Shown here: positions 45,230 through 58,100 of the stretch, one piece after another | Numbering within the stretch: the stretch's first letter is position 1 | How the letters are laid out: each line of letters begins with the position of its first letter | Assembly: GCA_024291935.2 (NCBI GenBank) | Contig: CM044310.1 | Span: 78,118,713 to 78,182,712 of the forward strand | Source of the DNA: Okapia johnstoni | Taxonomy: Eukaryota > Chordata > Mammalia > Artiodactyla > Giraffidae | DNA length: 64,000 nt | Direction of reading: 5' to 3' | Notes under the pieces: generated by a model | Seen by the model: only the letters and a program-made list of their open reading frames with translations | Database searches by the model: none | Told to the model about the DNA's origin: nothing | Program-made: the position numbers and the translations under genes

Positions 45230-48200
45230 ACCAGTTTCTTCCAGACAAGGACCCTTTCCAGCCCAGACTTGTACCAGGTGCACATGACACGCACGTGACG
45301 TGGCTCATGAGGGCTGTGACATGACGTGTGTGCAGGACACAGGCTCACTGAGGCCTCTGAGTGAGCAGGACAGGGGTGTGCACTCCTGCCCTGGAGTCTT
45401 AGGGTGCAGGGATGCCCTGGCCCTGCCCACTTGGTCAAGGTTTTTACTGGAGTGGGTTTTTCCATGAGAGCCACCCTCTGGGGGTGCCAGTTATGTTTAT
45501 GAATTGCTTTCAAACTTGACCATTTGAGCCCAGAGACCTCTGTTCTCTGGCCTGTCCTGCACCGTGTCAGTGTGGCCAGGCCTGCTCCCCTGGACCTTGC
45601 AGGTCCTTGCCGTGGCCTGAGGCTCAGGCTGGCCTCAGGAGCTCAGGATTCTGGTGGGGCAGCCTGGCTCAGTCATTGAAGATGCCACTTGGCAGAGGCC
45701 ATGCCCCCCAGACTCAGGGCTAGCCCCACCAGGGAGGACCAGACAACTGCCTCCACCTTACCTGGAGCCACGTTGCCCTCTGCTGGTGATGCTTGGCATA
45801 GCAGGGATGGATAGTGGAGTGATCCCTGCCCTCCTCCTGCTCCAGTACCTGCTGGGACCCTCCATCCCTTGTGTCAGGGCTGCTGGGCAGGAAGGACCCT
45901 GGTCCCAGAAGCTGGGGGGGAGAGGGGTAGTTTGGAACTCAGAGACAGCCCTGGGGATGGCCAGGACAGAGCCTGCCGCCCCAAGGCCTCTAGCCTGGCT
46001 CCCATTTTCTCAGGGCTGTCAGACCAGCGGAAACTGCCAGTCCCCCCAGCTCCAGCTCTGTCTTCTGTCTCTGTCCATCTGTTTGTCCAAAGTCTTCTGT
46101 GCACCCAAGACTTTAGAAACAGTTTGAGAATGACCATTTAATGTGTGTTTGGTAACCGTCACTGGGCTCCAAAATAGGCAAGCCCCCCCAAACCTGCCTG
46201 GGGACACTCATACCTGTGCTGTCCTGGGAGGCCCTGCCTGGCTGTGCTGTGGCCACCAAGGGCCGTGCACAGCCTGGATGGGGTAGTGACACCCCACGCT
46301 CCAGCCCACCCCGCTGTCCTCTCTGACCCTGGGCCCTATTTAAGGGACAAGAAGCCCTCTGCAGGGCCCCACTGCTCCATCCTGGCCATGGGGCCAGGAA
46401 GTGGTTCAGGATCCTCCCAGATCTGCCCCACTGTTTGCCTGGCTCCATTGAAGACCGTCCCACACCTCATCACCCATGCTACCTCACCACTTTGGGATCT
46501 GTTGGTGCCTGACTTCCCAGGGAGGGCAGCCTTGTGAGAGCTGATGCCCCAGAGCCTGGAAGTGGCCTGGCATGGCAAGCTGCACAGTGGGAGGGTTGGA
46601 AGGGGGAGACAGGGGGGAGGAAGAGGGGAGGGAGTGTCTGCCTCCTCCCAGCCTCCAGGCCAGGCTTGCACTTGGAAAGGGCGAGGGCCTTGCAGCCTGT
46701 TGCCTGGACTCCTTCCCAGACCTCACCAGTTTTGGCTGTGTCACCTTGGCCTCTGGATCCTTGCCTGGTAAAATGGGGCCCCAGAGGGGCCAGCCACTGT
46801 GGGGTGAGATCAGTGCCTGCCCCCCCCACCCCCCGGAGCAACACTGCCCTTGACAGTTGTTATCAACAGCTGCCCCTGGGCACCTCCACCTGGACGACCA
46901 CAGGTACTCCATTCATGTCCACAAGGAACCTGTACTCACCCAGGTCAATGCCTGGTGTCCAGGTTACCTCCTTTCTATCCAATCCTCCTGAACCCCCAGG
47001 CATTCTCCCTCCCTTCTGTGTCCCCATTCTGGACACAGAGCCTGAACCCTGGGTGGGTGGGTGGGTGGGCACTGCTCTGTGCAGCCCCAGGAGCTAGTCA
47101 CCTGGCTATCTGTCCCATTGCCGCACGACCCTACCTGACCCTCACTTGCAGAATGGGCATGTGCACCATGGAGCCCTGGGCAGACTGGGCCGAGGATAGG
47201 GGCATACAGTTATCCCAGGGAGCCCAGAGAGCAAATGCCCACTGAACACCAGCTGTGCGGTGCAGTTACACACCCGACTACATTGCCAGAAAGTTACTGT
47301 AAACTTAGAAGCTGAAACAACTTTATAACCTCACTGTTTTATTCTTTTACATGTAATGATAATCCTTGTTACACTATCATTACGTTATTATTGATATAAC
47401 TATGTTATTTTTTAAAGTTATAGGAGCTTCATTTCCCTGCTGAAAGCCTCAGTGCCTCTCTTTTATCAAGAGAAAGCTGCAAACCCCTGAACAGGTGGAT
47501 GAACCTCCCAAGGTTTGACCCCCACTTCCCACACCCCCTACACCTACTCCCTCCCCCAAGGCTCCCCCTAGTGGAGCCTCTGCCCTCCACCCAGTTCACA
47601 AGCCCCACCAAAATCAGGGGAGACCACCCAGGGAACGGGGTCCAGACCCCTTGGGGCTGGGTGAGGACACCCACACTTCAGGCCCTGCCCATTGACACAG
47701 AACCCCAGGGAGGGTCTGCTGGTGGTGAAGGGATGAACCCTGGGGTTGGCAGCCTGGGGCCTGCAGAGTTGGGAAGGGGAGGGGATGCCCAGAGGGTCAA
47801 TAGCCCTGAGTCCACTAGGAAAAAGGCTAACTAGCCCTGGCACCCTGAGGTGGACCAGTGCTGGATAGGCCCTCGAGGCTCAGACACAAACGGTCAGCAG
47901 AGAGAACTTCCTCTACAAGGCCCAGAGCTGGACTGGGACCCAGGCTTCTGCATCTCTCCGGCCTCCCCCTCCTACGACCAGGTCCAGCTCACCCTCCCCC
48001 TGGAGCCCCCACCCCCAGAGGTTGTTGAGGAGACAGATGGCGCAGAGCAGGGATGGACTAGCAAGAGGAGAGGGTGCCTGAGGGTAATCAGAGGACTTGG
48101 GCACTCAGCGCCCTCCCCTTACCCCCTTCTACCTCACCTATGGGGGCAGAAACCCAAAAGCATTCAGAGGGCTCCTCCTCCATCCGGGTTTGGGGTCCCT

Positions 48201-48880
48201 GATCTCAGAGGCAGGACAGTGCCCTCCAGGAACTGTTCAGCATCAGGGCCTCAGAGCCTGCAGATGGAAGGGACTCCCGCCCTCCACCCCCACCTTGGAG
48301 CCATGAGTGCCAGGGATACAGTCACTGCCGGAGCCCCCGCCCCACCCCGGCAGCCTGGCCTCCTTCCAAGCAGGCTACGGGCACAGATGGTGCTGCACCT
48401 GCTCAATCTAGAGAGAAGGGCAGAGGCCCCGTGCCTGCTTCTGCCGCGGAGACCAGCTCAGCACAGGACACTCCTCACTCCCCTGCTTGAGGTCCGCAGG
48501 GCACCCCCTACCTCCCTACCTCCTGCCCTCCCCTGGTTCTGAGCGACACACCAGGAGGTAGGGGCTGCAAGGGGAGAGACAGCCTGCCCCTTCCACCCAG
48601 TGGTTTCCAACCGAGGAGGAAGGAAAGGAGGGAGCGGGCAGGGCTGGGCTCTCTTTCCTGTTTGCTAGCCTTCAGAGGCAGCAAGAGTCTACCTGCCCTG
48701 AGGAGCTCCACCCACAGCGGGAACACTAAATGAACACGGCAAATGTGATCCGAGCCCTCAAGGCGGAAAGCGCGTTGCCTTGGGACTGGAGCCTGACGGC
48801 AGTCCGGGTAAAGGCATGGCCAGTGCAAAGGCCCTGAGGCAGGAGCACGAAGGTGCTCAGTACGAGGGAGAGGGAGAATG
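45230..48880. other. Intergenic upstream of CDH15
   Basis: Unique-looking GC-rich sequence with an AT-rich island (47270-47440). A weak MIR-like patch occurs near 46720-46800 ('gtaaaatggggccccagagg'). A perfect (GGGT)n G-quadruplex motif lies at 47051-47069. I recall a non-coding transcript between ACSF3 and CDH15 in human, but I cannot locate one here from sequence. The 230-codon frame at 47850-48542 is not convincing as a gene. Confidence 0.55.
47051..47069 (+). other. Perfect G-quadruplex motif (GGGT)4GGG
   Basis: Five G triplets are separated by single T residues. Single-nucleotide loops of this kind form very stable parallel G-quadruplexes in vitro. It lies about 2.1 kb upstream of the CDH15 start codon. 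Confidence 0.9.
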
Positions 48881-49155
48881 TTCGCAGCCTTTCTGACAGG
48901 TTTGCTCTCCCCCGCCCGACCCGGCGCCCAGCTTTCGACTCCGCCCTGGACACGTGCTGTCGCTCAGCCTCAGGCCCCGCCCCACACGTGCTGTCACTCA
49001 GCCGCAGGCCCCGCCCAGGCCCCGCCCCGCCTCGCCCCCGCACACGTGCTGTCACTCCCTCGCCCGCACACTTGTGCTGTCACTCAGCCGGGTCCTGTAC
49101 CAGCAGAAGGCGCCGCTCCCGCCGCCGGACACTGCCCGCCGCCTGCCACCGGCCC
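48880..49155 (+). promoter_or_regulatory. CDH15: CDH15 CpG-rich promoter and 5'UTR with tandem E-box/GC-box repeats
   Basis: A CpG-dense stretch immediately upstream of the CDH15 ATG. It contains repeated ACACGTGCTGTCACTCAGCC-like units at about 48950, 48983, 49041 and 49068. Between them sit CCCCGCCCC GC boxes. Three units have a canonical CACGTG E-box (48951, 48985, 49043); the fourth is altered to CACTTGTG. There is no TATA box. The transcription start is probably within about 100 bp of the ATG but cannot be fixed. Confidence 0.7.
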
Positions 49156-49197
49156 ATGGACGCCGCGCTCCTCCTCGCCCTCGGGCTGCTGGCCCAG
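49156..49197 (+). CDS. CDH15: CDH15 coding exon 1 (residues 1-14, signal peptide)
   Basis: ATG in GGCCCATGG context. It encodes [14 protein letters not shown], the start of a leucine-rich signal peptide. Phase 0, donor GTAAGG at 49198. The following intron is long (about 6 kb), as usual for cadherins. Confidence 0.93.
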
Positions 49198-52100
49198 GTA
49201 AGGCCGGGCGCCGCTCAGGGGTCGCTGGCCCCGGTGCTAAGCGCCGCGTCTCAGAGTGGGGCACCCCGGCCTCTGGCCTCCGGGACCACTGGCTCTGGGC
49301 TCCCGTGGGCAGCTGTGAGCTGAGGGGCCCGGGGTAGGTTCTGGGTGGGGCAGCCCTGTCCAGTGTGCTCTGTGCCCCTGGGGGAGAGTAGTGTAACTGC
49401 CCCCGCTGGACAGGACAGGGAGCCAAGTTCAGGGACTGCCAGGAGAGAGGACTCAGAAGGCCGCCCTCACGCTGGAGGTGCTGGCCTCAGCCCTACAGGA
49501 GCCTGGGGGTATTCAGTCTTATGGGGTGCATGGGGAGAAGGGGCAGCAGGAGCACCCCTGGCTGGGAAAGCCTGGAGGCCAGGTTCCAGCCATGTTGACC
49601 CCCCATGAGTTGGCCGCTGACCCGCCTAGTTGGATGGAGCCCCAGCTCTGCCCTCCAGGAACCCACTCTCCCTGGGGACTCCCCTGCCCAGTAGAGACAG
49701 GTCCCAGCACACACAGCTGCTGCCTCCCCACTTCCTGCTGGCCCCCCAGCCCCCTTGCCCTGAGGTCTCTGCAGCCTGGGAGCCAGCAGGTGGGGGGAAG
49801 CATAGAGCCCCCACTCCGCACATAGGCACCCCTAGATACGACCACATCCTCACACCCCTTAGCTGCTGGGCTGGGCCCAGGAGTGGAGTGTGTGAGCCAG
49901 GGCCTCTGGTGAGGCCAGAGGGGATGGCCTCAGGCCTCTTAGACTGGACAGGTGATGATCATGGGGACGATGAGCCGCGCTTAGGACCCATTGCTTGTTG
50001 TTACACTTCCACACCCACCAGGGCATCCCCTCTCATCCCCACAGACCCTCCCACAGCTCCAGTGTGCCAGCTTGGGTTTCAGCCCCTGGCAGCTAAGTGC
50101 CTGCCATCTGGACCCTCCAGCGGCTGGCCCCTCAGGCCCCCAGCCCCACAGCTCTAGCCACCTCGACGCCTGCTTTTGGGCCCTTTCGCTGACACCTCCA
50201 CCCACTGTAGACCATGCTCACCACTCCCCACTGTTGTGTCTAGCTAGCTCAGAGAGGCCATGGTCACCCTCTGCCCAGCACAGCCCAGCTGCCCACGACC
50301 TGTGTCCCTCAACCCCCTTCTAGGAGCTTGTTGGGTGCAGTGGGCTCCCTGCTCCTCCCAAGCCAGACCCAGATGCCCCACATGCTCCAGAAGGCTCCAC
50401 TCGCGCCAGGAACAGCATTCTGGCCCTTGGTTACCAGAGACCCATTCCTTTGAGTCTGAGGGTATCGTCCTTTGACCAGGCCCCAGGGGAGGGGAGGAGA
50501 TCTCAGATTCCTCTCCCCTCCCCCAGGGCTAATGCAGAATGCACTCCCTCCCAGACAGCTGGGACTGCAAGGATTCTGGGGGGCGGAAGTGGGGGGTGGA
50601 CCAGTCAGCGGTCCTGGCCGCTCATGTTCCTGCACTCAGCCCAGCTTGGATCAGCACCTGAGCAAGGGGAGCGTCCCCTGGACCAGCCCTCCTCAACCCA
50701 GTTCAGCTTTCAGACTTTTGTCCCTTCCTGTCCAGCCACAGGAGTCCTGTGGCCGCTTCCCAGACACACCTTCCTTCCCCTCCGAGAGGCCCTGAGCAGG
50801 GCTGTCTGGGGTGGCCCCCTGGGGTGGGGCCTGTTGACCAGACTCTGTGCAGGCCCATTGCCAGCTCGGTGGGCTTGAAGGAGGCTCACCTCCCCTCTGC
50901 CTGTGTCCCCTGAAATCTCAGCCAGGGGGCTTCGCGTATGTCTTTTCAGAGCTGGCCTCTGTCGGTTCCTCCCCTGTGCCCATAGTGTCCCCAGTAGCTG
51001 GGTCCATACTGGGACCCCACCCCGGGACCCCGCCCCACCTGGGGGTGGGGAGCAGATAGTTCGGAGCTGACCCACACACTGCTGGAAGGGGCCCCCAGCT
51101 CCAGTGAGCTGCATGGTAGACCTTGCACTTGTGTGTGGGGACACCCCTCCAACATCATTTCTGGCCCTGGGTTCCTCAGATTCTAGGGACCCGGGGGAGG
51201 CCTGGAGCCTTGGCTCATGTGGGTGCTGTTTGCCTGGGCCAGGGAGAGGCCAAGGTACATTGTGGGCAAAACATTCCCAGTCTGGTTTCCCCCGCAAGCT
51301 TCCCAGGCCTGAGCCCCTTCCCCCCACCTCCTCGGCTGGAATCCAGGCCACCCCGTTCCTGGACGGCCTGGCAGGCATCAGGCACGCCAGGAATGGAGCC
51401 AGCTGTCCGCCTGGCCCAGAGGCCCTGTGGTTCTCCCTTGAGCCCCCCTCCAGCTGTTGCAGGCCTCAGCGGAGGGACAAGATGGTGAGGCAGAGGACAG
51501 CTGTTCCCCCCACCCCCACTGGGGCAAGCACTATGCTCCCCGCTGTCCTGCTCACCGTGTGAGGGTGGCACCTTGGCTTCCCTCCCTGCAGCCCCACTTA
51601 CTGTCACGCTGATGTGGGGCTGATCCCCTGGCCTGCTCTGAAGGAGACCGTGTGTCTGCTGTGGGGGCTGCCCTGTTCCAAGACTTTGCTGTTGCCCCAG
51701 GGGGTCTTCAGAGTTTGCAGAGCTCCTGGGAGCATGGCTGAGGTTTCCTCCCAGAGGCCATGTGACTCAGCAGAGCCCCAGAACCCCTTCCCCAGTCTGC
51801 AGCAGCCTCTGATTACACCAGGCAGGGAGATCGAAAACACCCTTCTGTCAGCCAAGACGCACGGGGGTCCCCTGCCCACCACTCACAGGGGCCCCTGGAG
51901 GCCACAGGGCCAGGAGCTGAAGTAGGATCTCCCTGCTGTCCCACTGGCTGCCCTGGTCACCAGCATCTCTACCCAGCATGGGAGAGTGTCCAACTCTTTT
52001 CCCCGGGTCCCTGGGAGACAGCCTGCCTCGTAATTCTTTGTTCTGAACCCAAGGGTTGATAAAGACAGCAAAGAGCTCTGTGGGCTGCCTCCAGGCCCCT

Positions 52101-55100
52101 AGACAGGATGGACCCTGGCAGAGGTCAAGGGAAGCTGGCAGCCTCTCTGGGGCTCTAGCACTTTTTTGTTTCTGTACAATCGATGGTAGGGATGGATCCA
52201 CCAGGGACCCTGATGCCACTCCACATGCAGAGCTCTGAGAGGTGGGGTGGAGCCCGGTCCAGGTCCCCCAGTCCTACCTCTCAGCCCCGTGCCTGCCTGG
52301 ATTCCCAACTCAGTAGGTCTGGGGTGAACTGGTAGAATCTGTCCGTATTGTTTACCGACCCTGGTTGGTTCTGATGACAAGTCGAGCTGAAGTAGCCCAG
52401 CCGCAATGTGGTGGCCAGGTGGAGAAGGCACCCCACAGGTCCCAGGGGATGAGCGGTCCTGGGCCAGAAAGGCCCCAGAAGGAGGTCTCAGCCTCGGGGA
52501 CTGGCCCTTGGTAGCCCGCAGCTGGACAGTGTCACCCCCTCCAGCCCTTGCCTGGTCTGGGGTGGGCAAGGCCGTTCCTGCCCCTGTTGCCAGTTTGTGG
52601 GGTGCTTACCACACGGCTGGGCTCCAAGAACTCCAAATGCGGCAGGGAGCTCTTTTACTCAGGAGCCTTGGGGTTGGGGGCCCAAGAGCAGGGCAGGGGT
52701 TCTGGCATCTCTAGGGGTTCCAGATGTTGTCTTCAGCTCTTGGTTAAGGGTGGGGCTGAGGGTAACTTGGGGAGCTGCAGGACACCCACTGGGGGAAGGG
52801 GGTCCCTGACACCCATTGCTTCTGTGTGGCACAGGGGCTTTTGTGAGCTACTTCCAATCGATGTCCACAGTTCTGTCCACGTGGCTTCATCCCAGCCCTG
52901 ATGTCTTGTGATTCCTAGGCAGCTCCCAGGCCTTCACTGACCACCAGTGTCTCTGGGAAGGGGGTGTCAGGAGAACAAAGGACAAACTGAGACGTATTCC
53001 CAGAGTGGGAAATGGGCTGCAGCCCAGCCCAGACCCCCACCCCTTGCAGCCTCTCATCTGGGTGAGGGGCCCCTGCCAAGGCTCCATGTCTTCTGCTGAC
53101 CTTGTGACCTTGGGCTGGGGAGAGTCTGGTGGCCGGGACTCCCATAGCCTGCCTGGGCCACTTGCCCTGTGCCAAGTTGGTGGGCATCATGGGGTGTCGC
53201 CAAGGCCGGAGGTGGGGAGGGGTCAGCCAGAGGCTCGATGGGGGGCTGCAGGGGTATAGGGGCCAGCGCAGGTGTGGACAGGGAAAAGTGTGTCCCTCAG
53301 GGTCCCTCCAAAAGCCTGAGGTCAAGGAGTACCTGCAGACTGTCCTCCACACCTGCCCAGCCCAGCCCCCCACCACACTGAGGTCAGGGCAGGGCCTCTG
53401 TGTCACTGGGTGGCTCAGAAATGCTCCTCTTGATGAAGGTTCCAGTGTTGGTGGTCCTGGGGCTCCCAGCTCTGCTGCTCCCTGAGGGCCATCGAGAGGG
53501 GCAGGCAGGGTGGGAGGGGGGCAAAGGAGCTGCTGCCTTGAGATGCTCAGGAAACAGACGCCGTCCAGCCTGTGACAAAGGCCAGCAGGTCCTCGCCTGG
53601 TGGGAGTGCCATGCTGGCCTGTGCTTGGTGAGAGGCCAGAGGCCTGGGAGCTTGGAAGATTCGCGGCCATCTGTCAGGCCACGGGGAGCTTGGGGGCCTA
53701 GTGAAATGCCTGGTCCTCTCTCCTAACCAAGTTTGCTACTTTCTGGACCACAGGGTCCTGGAACTTCAGGTGAAGGGGCAGGATGGGCATTCAGAAGTGT
53801 GGAGGTGGCCCGGGGCCCCTGAGGAGGCCGGCCTTAGTCCGGGTGTCGCTGTGGTTCTGTAAGCGAAGTGTGCGAGGACCCAGCTGGGCAGAACAGAGAG
53901 GCTGTGCTGGGGAGGGGGACGCAGGCCAGAGGTTTCCCGGAACAGCAGCCTCCTGGCTGAGGGGCTTCTCCTCCCTCTCAGCCCCCACCCCAAGACCCCC
54001 CACTCACCAGTCACCTCGCCCTCCTTTCCTGAAGCCACCAGCCCAGTTGGGGGGCTCATAACAGCCATGAAAAGCACATTGCTCACATTCTCCTATAGCC
54101 ACGCCAGGCTGGGTCCCAGCAGTGCCCCCACCCCGCCCCACCTTGGACCCTGACAGCCCTCATCCAAGTCCAGCCAGGCTCTATGTCCCCCAAGACTGCA
54201 CCAGCCTCAGCCCCACTCACCACTCGGGGAGCATGGAGGACCCCTAATACCTCTATTCTCAGCCGGCCACAGTGCCCGAGCCCAGGCTCAGAGCAGCCAC
54301 TGCCTGATCAAGGAGCGGACATAGAAACCACGTGCTTCAACCAGGCCTCAGGAAGCTCTGGGTGTTAGCTGGGGCTGCTGTCAGCTCTGCCTCAACCCCC
54401 AACAGGGTTCCTTCTCTGGGCCTCAGCTTCCTTGTCTGAGCATGGCAGTGGGGTGAGCTCATGGTGGGTCTGGGAGCATTTTGGCAGGTGCTCTCTCTCC
54501 CACCAGGCTCCTTTCTGGCCCGATTCTGGGCCCAGAGCTCAGTAGGTGGCAACCAGGCAGGGCCTGGGAGGTGGGGTGATGTGCCCCCTCCTGCCTGTTG
54601 GGTAGACTTGGGGGAGCATGGCAGCCTTATACAGCAGCCCCACACGCTGTCCTGCCTCCCCTGGCCTGATTCCTGGAGGAGGAGGCCTGTGCAGGGGGGA
54701 CCCTGCAACCACCCTAGTCTGGCAGAGGAGGCCTGTGGTGTGCACAGCTTCCCTGGGTGTGGGAGGGGTGCCCCCACCCCCTCCTCTTTGGACAGAAGTG
54801 TTGGCCTGGTCAATCTTGATCAACCCCAAGAACTCAAACCACAATGAGGCCTGGGATGGCCGTGTGTCACCCCCACTGTCCCCAGCCAGGAGCCCCACAC
54901 TCACCACTGGCAGATCAGCCATATGGGGAGAGGCTGATCTCTTCTTGCCCCCCCCCACCCTGTTATTTGCACTCTTTACACACAAAGTGGGGGAAGGCAT
55001 GGGAGAGCTGCCCAGCTTGGCCCAGCTGTCTTTTCTGGACAACCCACCTCCCCCACCCCCTGCCTCCCCAGGATCCTGGGAGCCAGGCCACCTTCTGTCC

Positions 55101-58100
55101 TCCTGAGCTCCCCATGCCACCCAGGTCCTGGCACTGTAGCTTCCCCTGGCCACACAAGGGAGGGCCTGGCCCTCCAGGGAGGGGACCTGCGGGCTCTGGC
55201 GGGAGAGCCCTGGGCACTGCTGTGCTGGTGACGGCCATTCTCCTTTGTTGCAGAGTCTATGCCCCTCAGCGGGGGTCCCCAGGCTGAGGCGGCCCAGCAC
55301 CCTGTACCTCTGGCGCCGGGCACCCACCCTGAGTCGCGTGCGGAGAGCCTGGGTCATCCCTCCCATCAGCGTGTCCGAGAACCACAAGCGCCTCCCTTTC
55401 CCCCTGGTGCAGGTGAGGTGCCAAGTGCAGGGGGGCCCTGAGGGCGTGTGCTTTAGGAAGGGGAAACCCTGGGGCCACAGGTGCAGAGACTTCATCCCTG
55501 CTGGGAGAGGGCCCGAGGACTAGGGGAGAGACCCTCCTCCCCTGGGGGCACCTCTCCAGCCCGTTTCCTGGCCCGCAGATCAAGTCGGACAAACAGCAGC
55601 TGGGCAGCGTCATCTACAGTATCCAGGGGCCCGGTGTGGACGAGGAGCCGCGAGGCGTCTTCTCCATAGACAAGTTCACCGGGAAGGTGTCCCTGAACGC
55701 GATGCTGGACCGTGAGAAAACCGATCGCTTCAGGGTGGGCCCCGCCCCGCCCCGCCCCGCCCCGCCCCGCCCATTCCCGCTGGGGCCCCGCCCACACCTC
55801 CACCTGCTAGCCTAGTGTCCTTAGTTGGGCGGCGCGGGCAGGATTTGGGACCCGCTCCCACAGAGGCAGGGGTTCAGGGTCGCTCGCCCATTGGACAGAT
55901 GCGCGTGAGCAGGCTGAGGGCTGCGTCTTGTCCGGGAGGACTGGGCAGCCGGCAGCAGGGTGGGTGTCAGCTTTCCCAGCCAGGTATGGCTGGTTCTCCC
56001 CCCAGCCTGCTAAATGTGGCGGGGACCGGGCGCCGTGGGGAATCCCATGGAATTAGCCATCCACAGCGCAGCTGCCGCGTAGTGACTGTCAGGGTGGGGT
56101 GGATGGCATGGGACCTGCCCCTTGGAGGTCTTGGGATTGTGGAGCCTGAGAGGACGGGCCGCTTCTCACCTGGTTGCTGCAGGAAGCAAAATAGGCTCTC
56201 ACTGTACCTGTCGCCCTCGTGGGAGCTACTGGAAATTGGGGGCCACAGTGCCAGCCCTTGCTCTCTGCTTCACTAGCTCAGGGCCTTTGCTCTCGACCTG
56301 GGGGGGTCCACCCTGGAGGAGCCCACGGACCTGGAGATCGTGGTTGTGGACCAGAATGACAACAGACCTGTCTTCAAGCAGGAGGTGTTCACTGGCCAGG
56401 TGCTGGAGGGTGCCGTCCCAGGTGAGCTGGGTGGGGTCCCAGTGCAGGAGGGGGCTTTGCCATGGGCACTGGTGGGTCAGAAGTACAGGATTTCCCATCA
56501 GCGAGAACTTGAGAGGTCCTTCAGAGAGTCTCCAGGATGGAGGGAATTTCCACGGGTCAACTCAAGTCACTTCCTGTTGCAATATAAATTTCAATGCCCC
56601 AGTCTTCCAAAATGCAGAGATGGCAAATCCTGGATGGCAAACTTCTGGTGGTTTCTGTTGCCCTCCCCTCCCACTTCTACCCCCTGCCCTTCCTCTCCCT
56701 CCCACCCCTCCTTGCTCTTCCCCACTTCTTCTAAATAGAGGTGAATTCACATAACGTAAAATTACACATTTTGAAGTGAACATTCACAGTGTTGTGAAAC
56801 CAGCACCTCTGTTCCTTCCAAAACAGTCTCAGGCCCAAGAGGAGACCCCCTGCTCTTTAGCGTCACTGCCTTTACTGCTTACTAATTTTACACTTTGATT
56901 GAGGAACTCCCCACCCTCTACCCCTCATGAGTCCTCACAAGATGGACTCGCTGGCCTGATTCTGTTCCAAGGAAGACAGACATTGCAGACAGCAGTCTAC
57001 CCCTGCCCCTCCCACCCTGGTCCCAGGGGCTCCAGTCTGATCCCCAGCCAGTCGTGCTGCAGAGGTGGGAAGGCTCAGGGTCACCACCGAGGTGGTGCCT
57101 CCTTTGCCGCATGTGTGTGTGTATGTTTAATCTGACTGTGCTGGATCTTAGCTGCAGCATACAGGGCCTTCAGTTTCCACACTGAACTCTTACTTGAGGC
57201 ATACGGGATGTAGTTCCCCAACCAGGGATTGAACTGGGGGCCCCTGCTTTATGAGCCCAGAGTCTTAGCCACTGGACCACCAGAGAAGTCCCCACGTGTG
57301 TTTATTGCATCCCGTTTTGTGCTTTTCAAGACTTAAAATGACAAGGTTTTTTTTACTTCTAATTTCTCATTCTGACGTGGTTTCAGAGTTTTGAGAAAGT
57401 TGCCCCAAATCCCTGTACAGGCTTCAGAGAGGTGCACTGTGTTTCGTGTTTGCCTCAACCACTGTTTCCTTGTTTCCCATCCTTCCTGTCTGGACCTAGT
57501 TGCAGACATGAGGCCTTCAGAGCACACGCTTCAGTGACTTAGTCTCACCATCATCAGGAGGGTGACACTGACATAGTAACATCTCACCTACAGTCTCAGT
57601 GGGTGTGTGGGGAAGGGCACAGCCCCCCGTGTGGGCATCAGTGGCTGCGACGACCTCGGCCCTCTTCCTGCTTCCACGGTGCGCTCCTGCTGTACCAGGG
57701 TAGGCCCCGTGTGTACACCTCCCTGGGGGCCACTCACAGCCTGGACCCCCAGGACGTCAGGTTGCCTGTGCCCCACCGTCTGACATGCTCACACAGGGGT
57801 GATCTTGAGGATTCTCCCTTGTTCTGGTTGTGGCCAAGACTGACACCCCCACCTGCTCATGCGCCCTTGTTGGGGACAGTTTCTGGGCCACTAGGTCTTC
57901 ACAACACTGCCTTTCATTTTACAAACTTTTATTGTAGCAAAATGCATATAAGAAAATTTACCCTCATAATCATTTGTAAGTGGCTTTAAGTCCATTCACA
58001 TCACTGTGCAACTACCACCACCATAGAATTTTCTCTTTTTCCCAAACCCAACTCTGTTTCCATTAAATACTAACTCTCCATTTCCCCCCTCCAGCCCCTG

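Noticed and set aside
47850..48542. 230-codon + strand frame upstream of CDH15
   Set aside because: Pro-rich, with no domain, signal peptide or transmembrane segment, and no splice or conservation evidence. Probably chance, though a non-coding transcript in the area remains possible.
45230..48880. A third protein-coding gene between ACSF3 and CDH15
   Set aside because: No frame shows a recognisable domain, and the splice-like signals do not assemble into a coherent reading frame.
54539..55495. 318-codon open frame on the - strand overlapping CDH15 exon 2
   Set aside because: GC-rich DNA with few stops. It lies antisense to a confident exon, the composition is low-complexity, and there is no recognisable domain.
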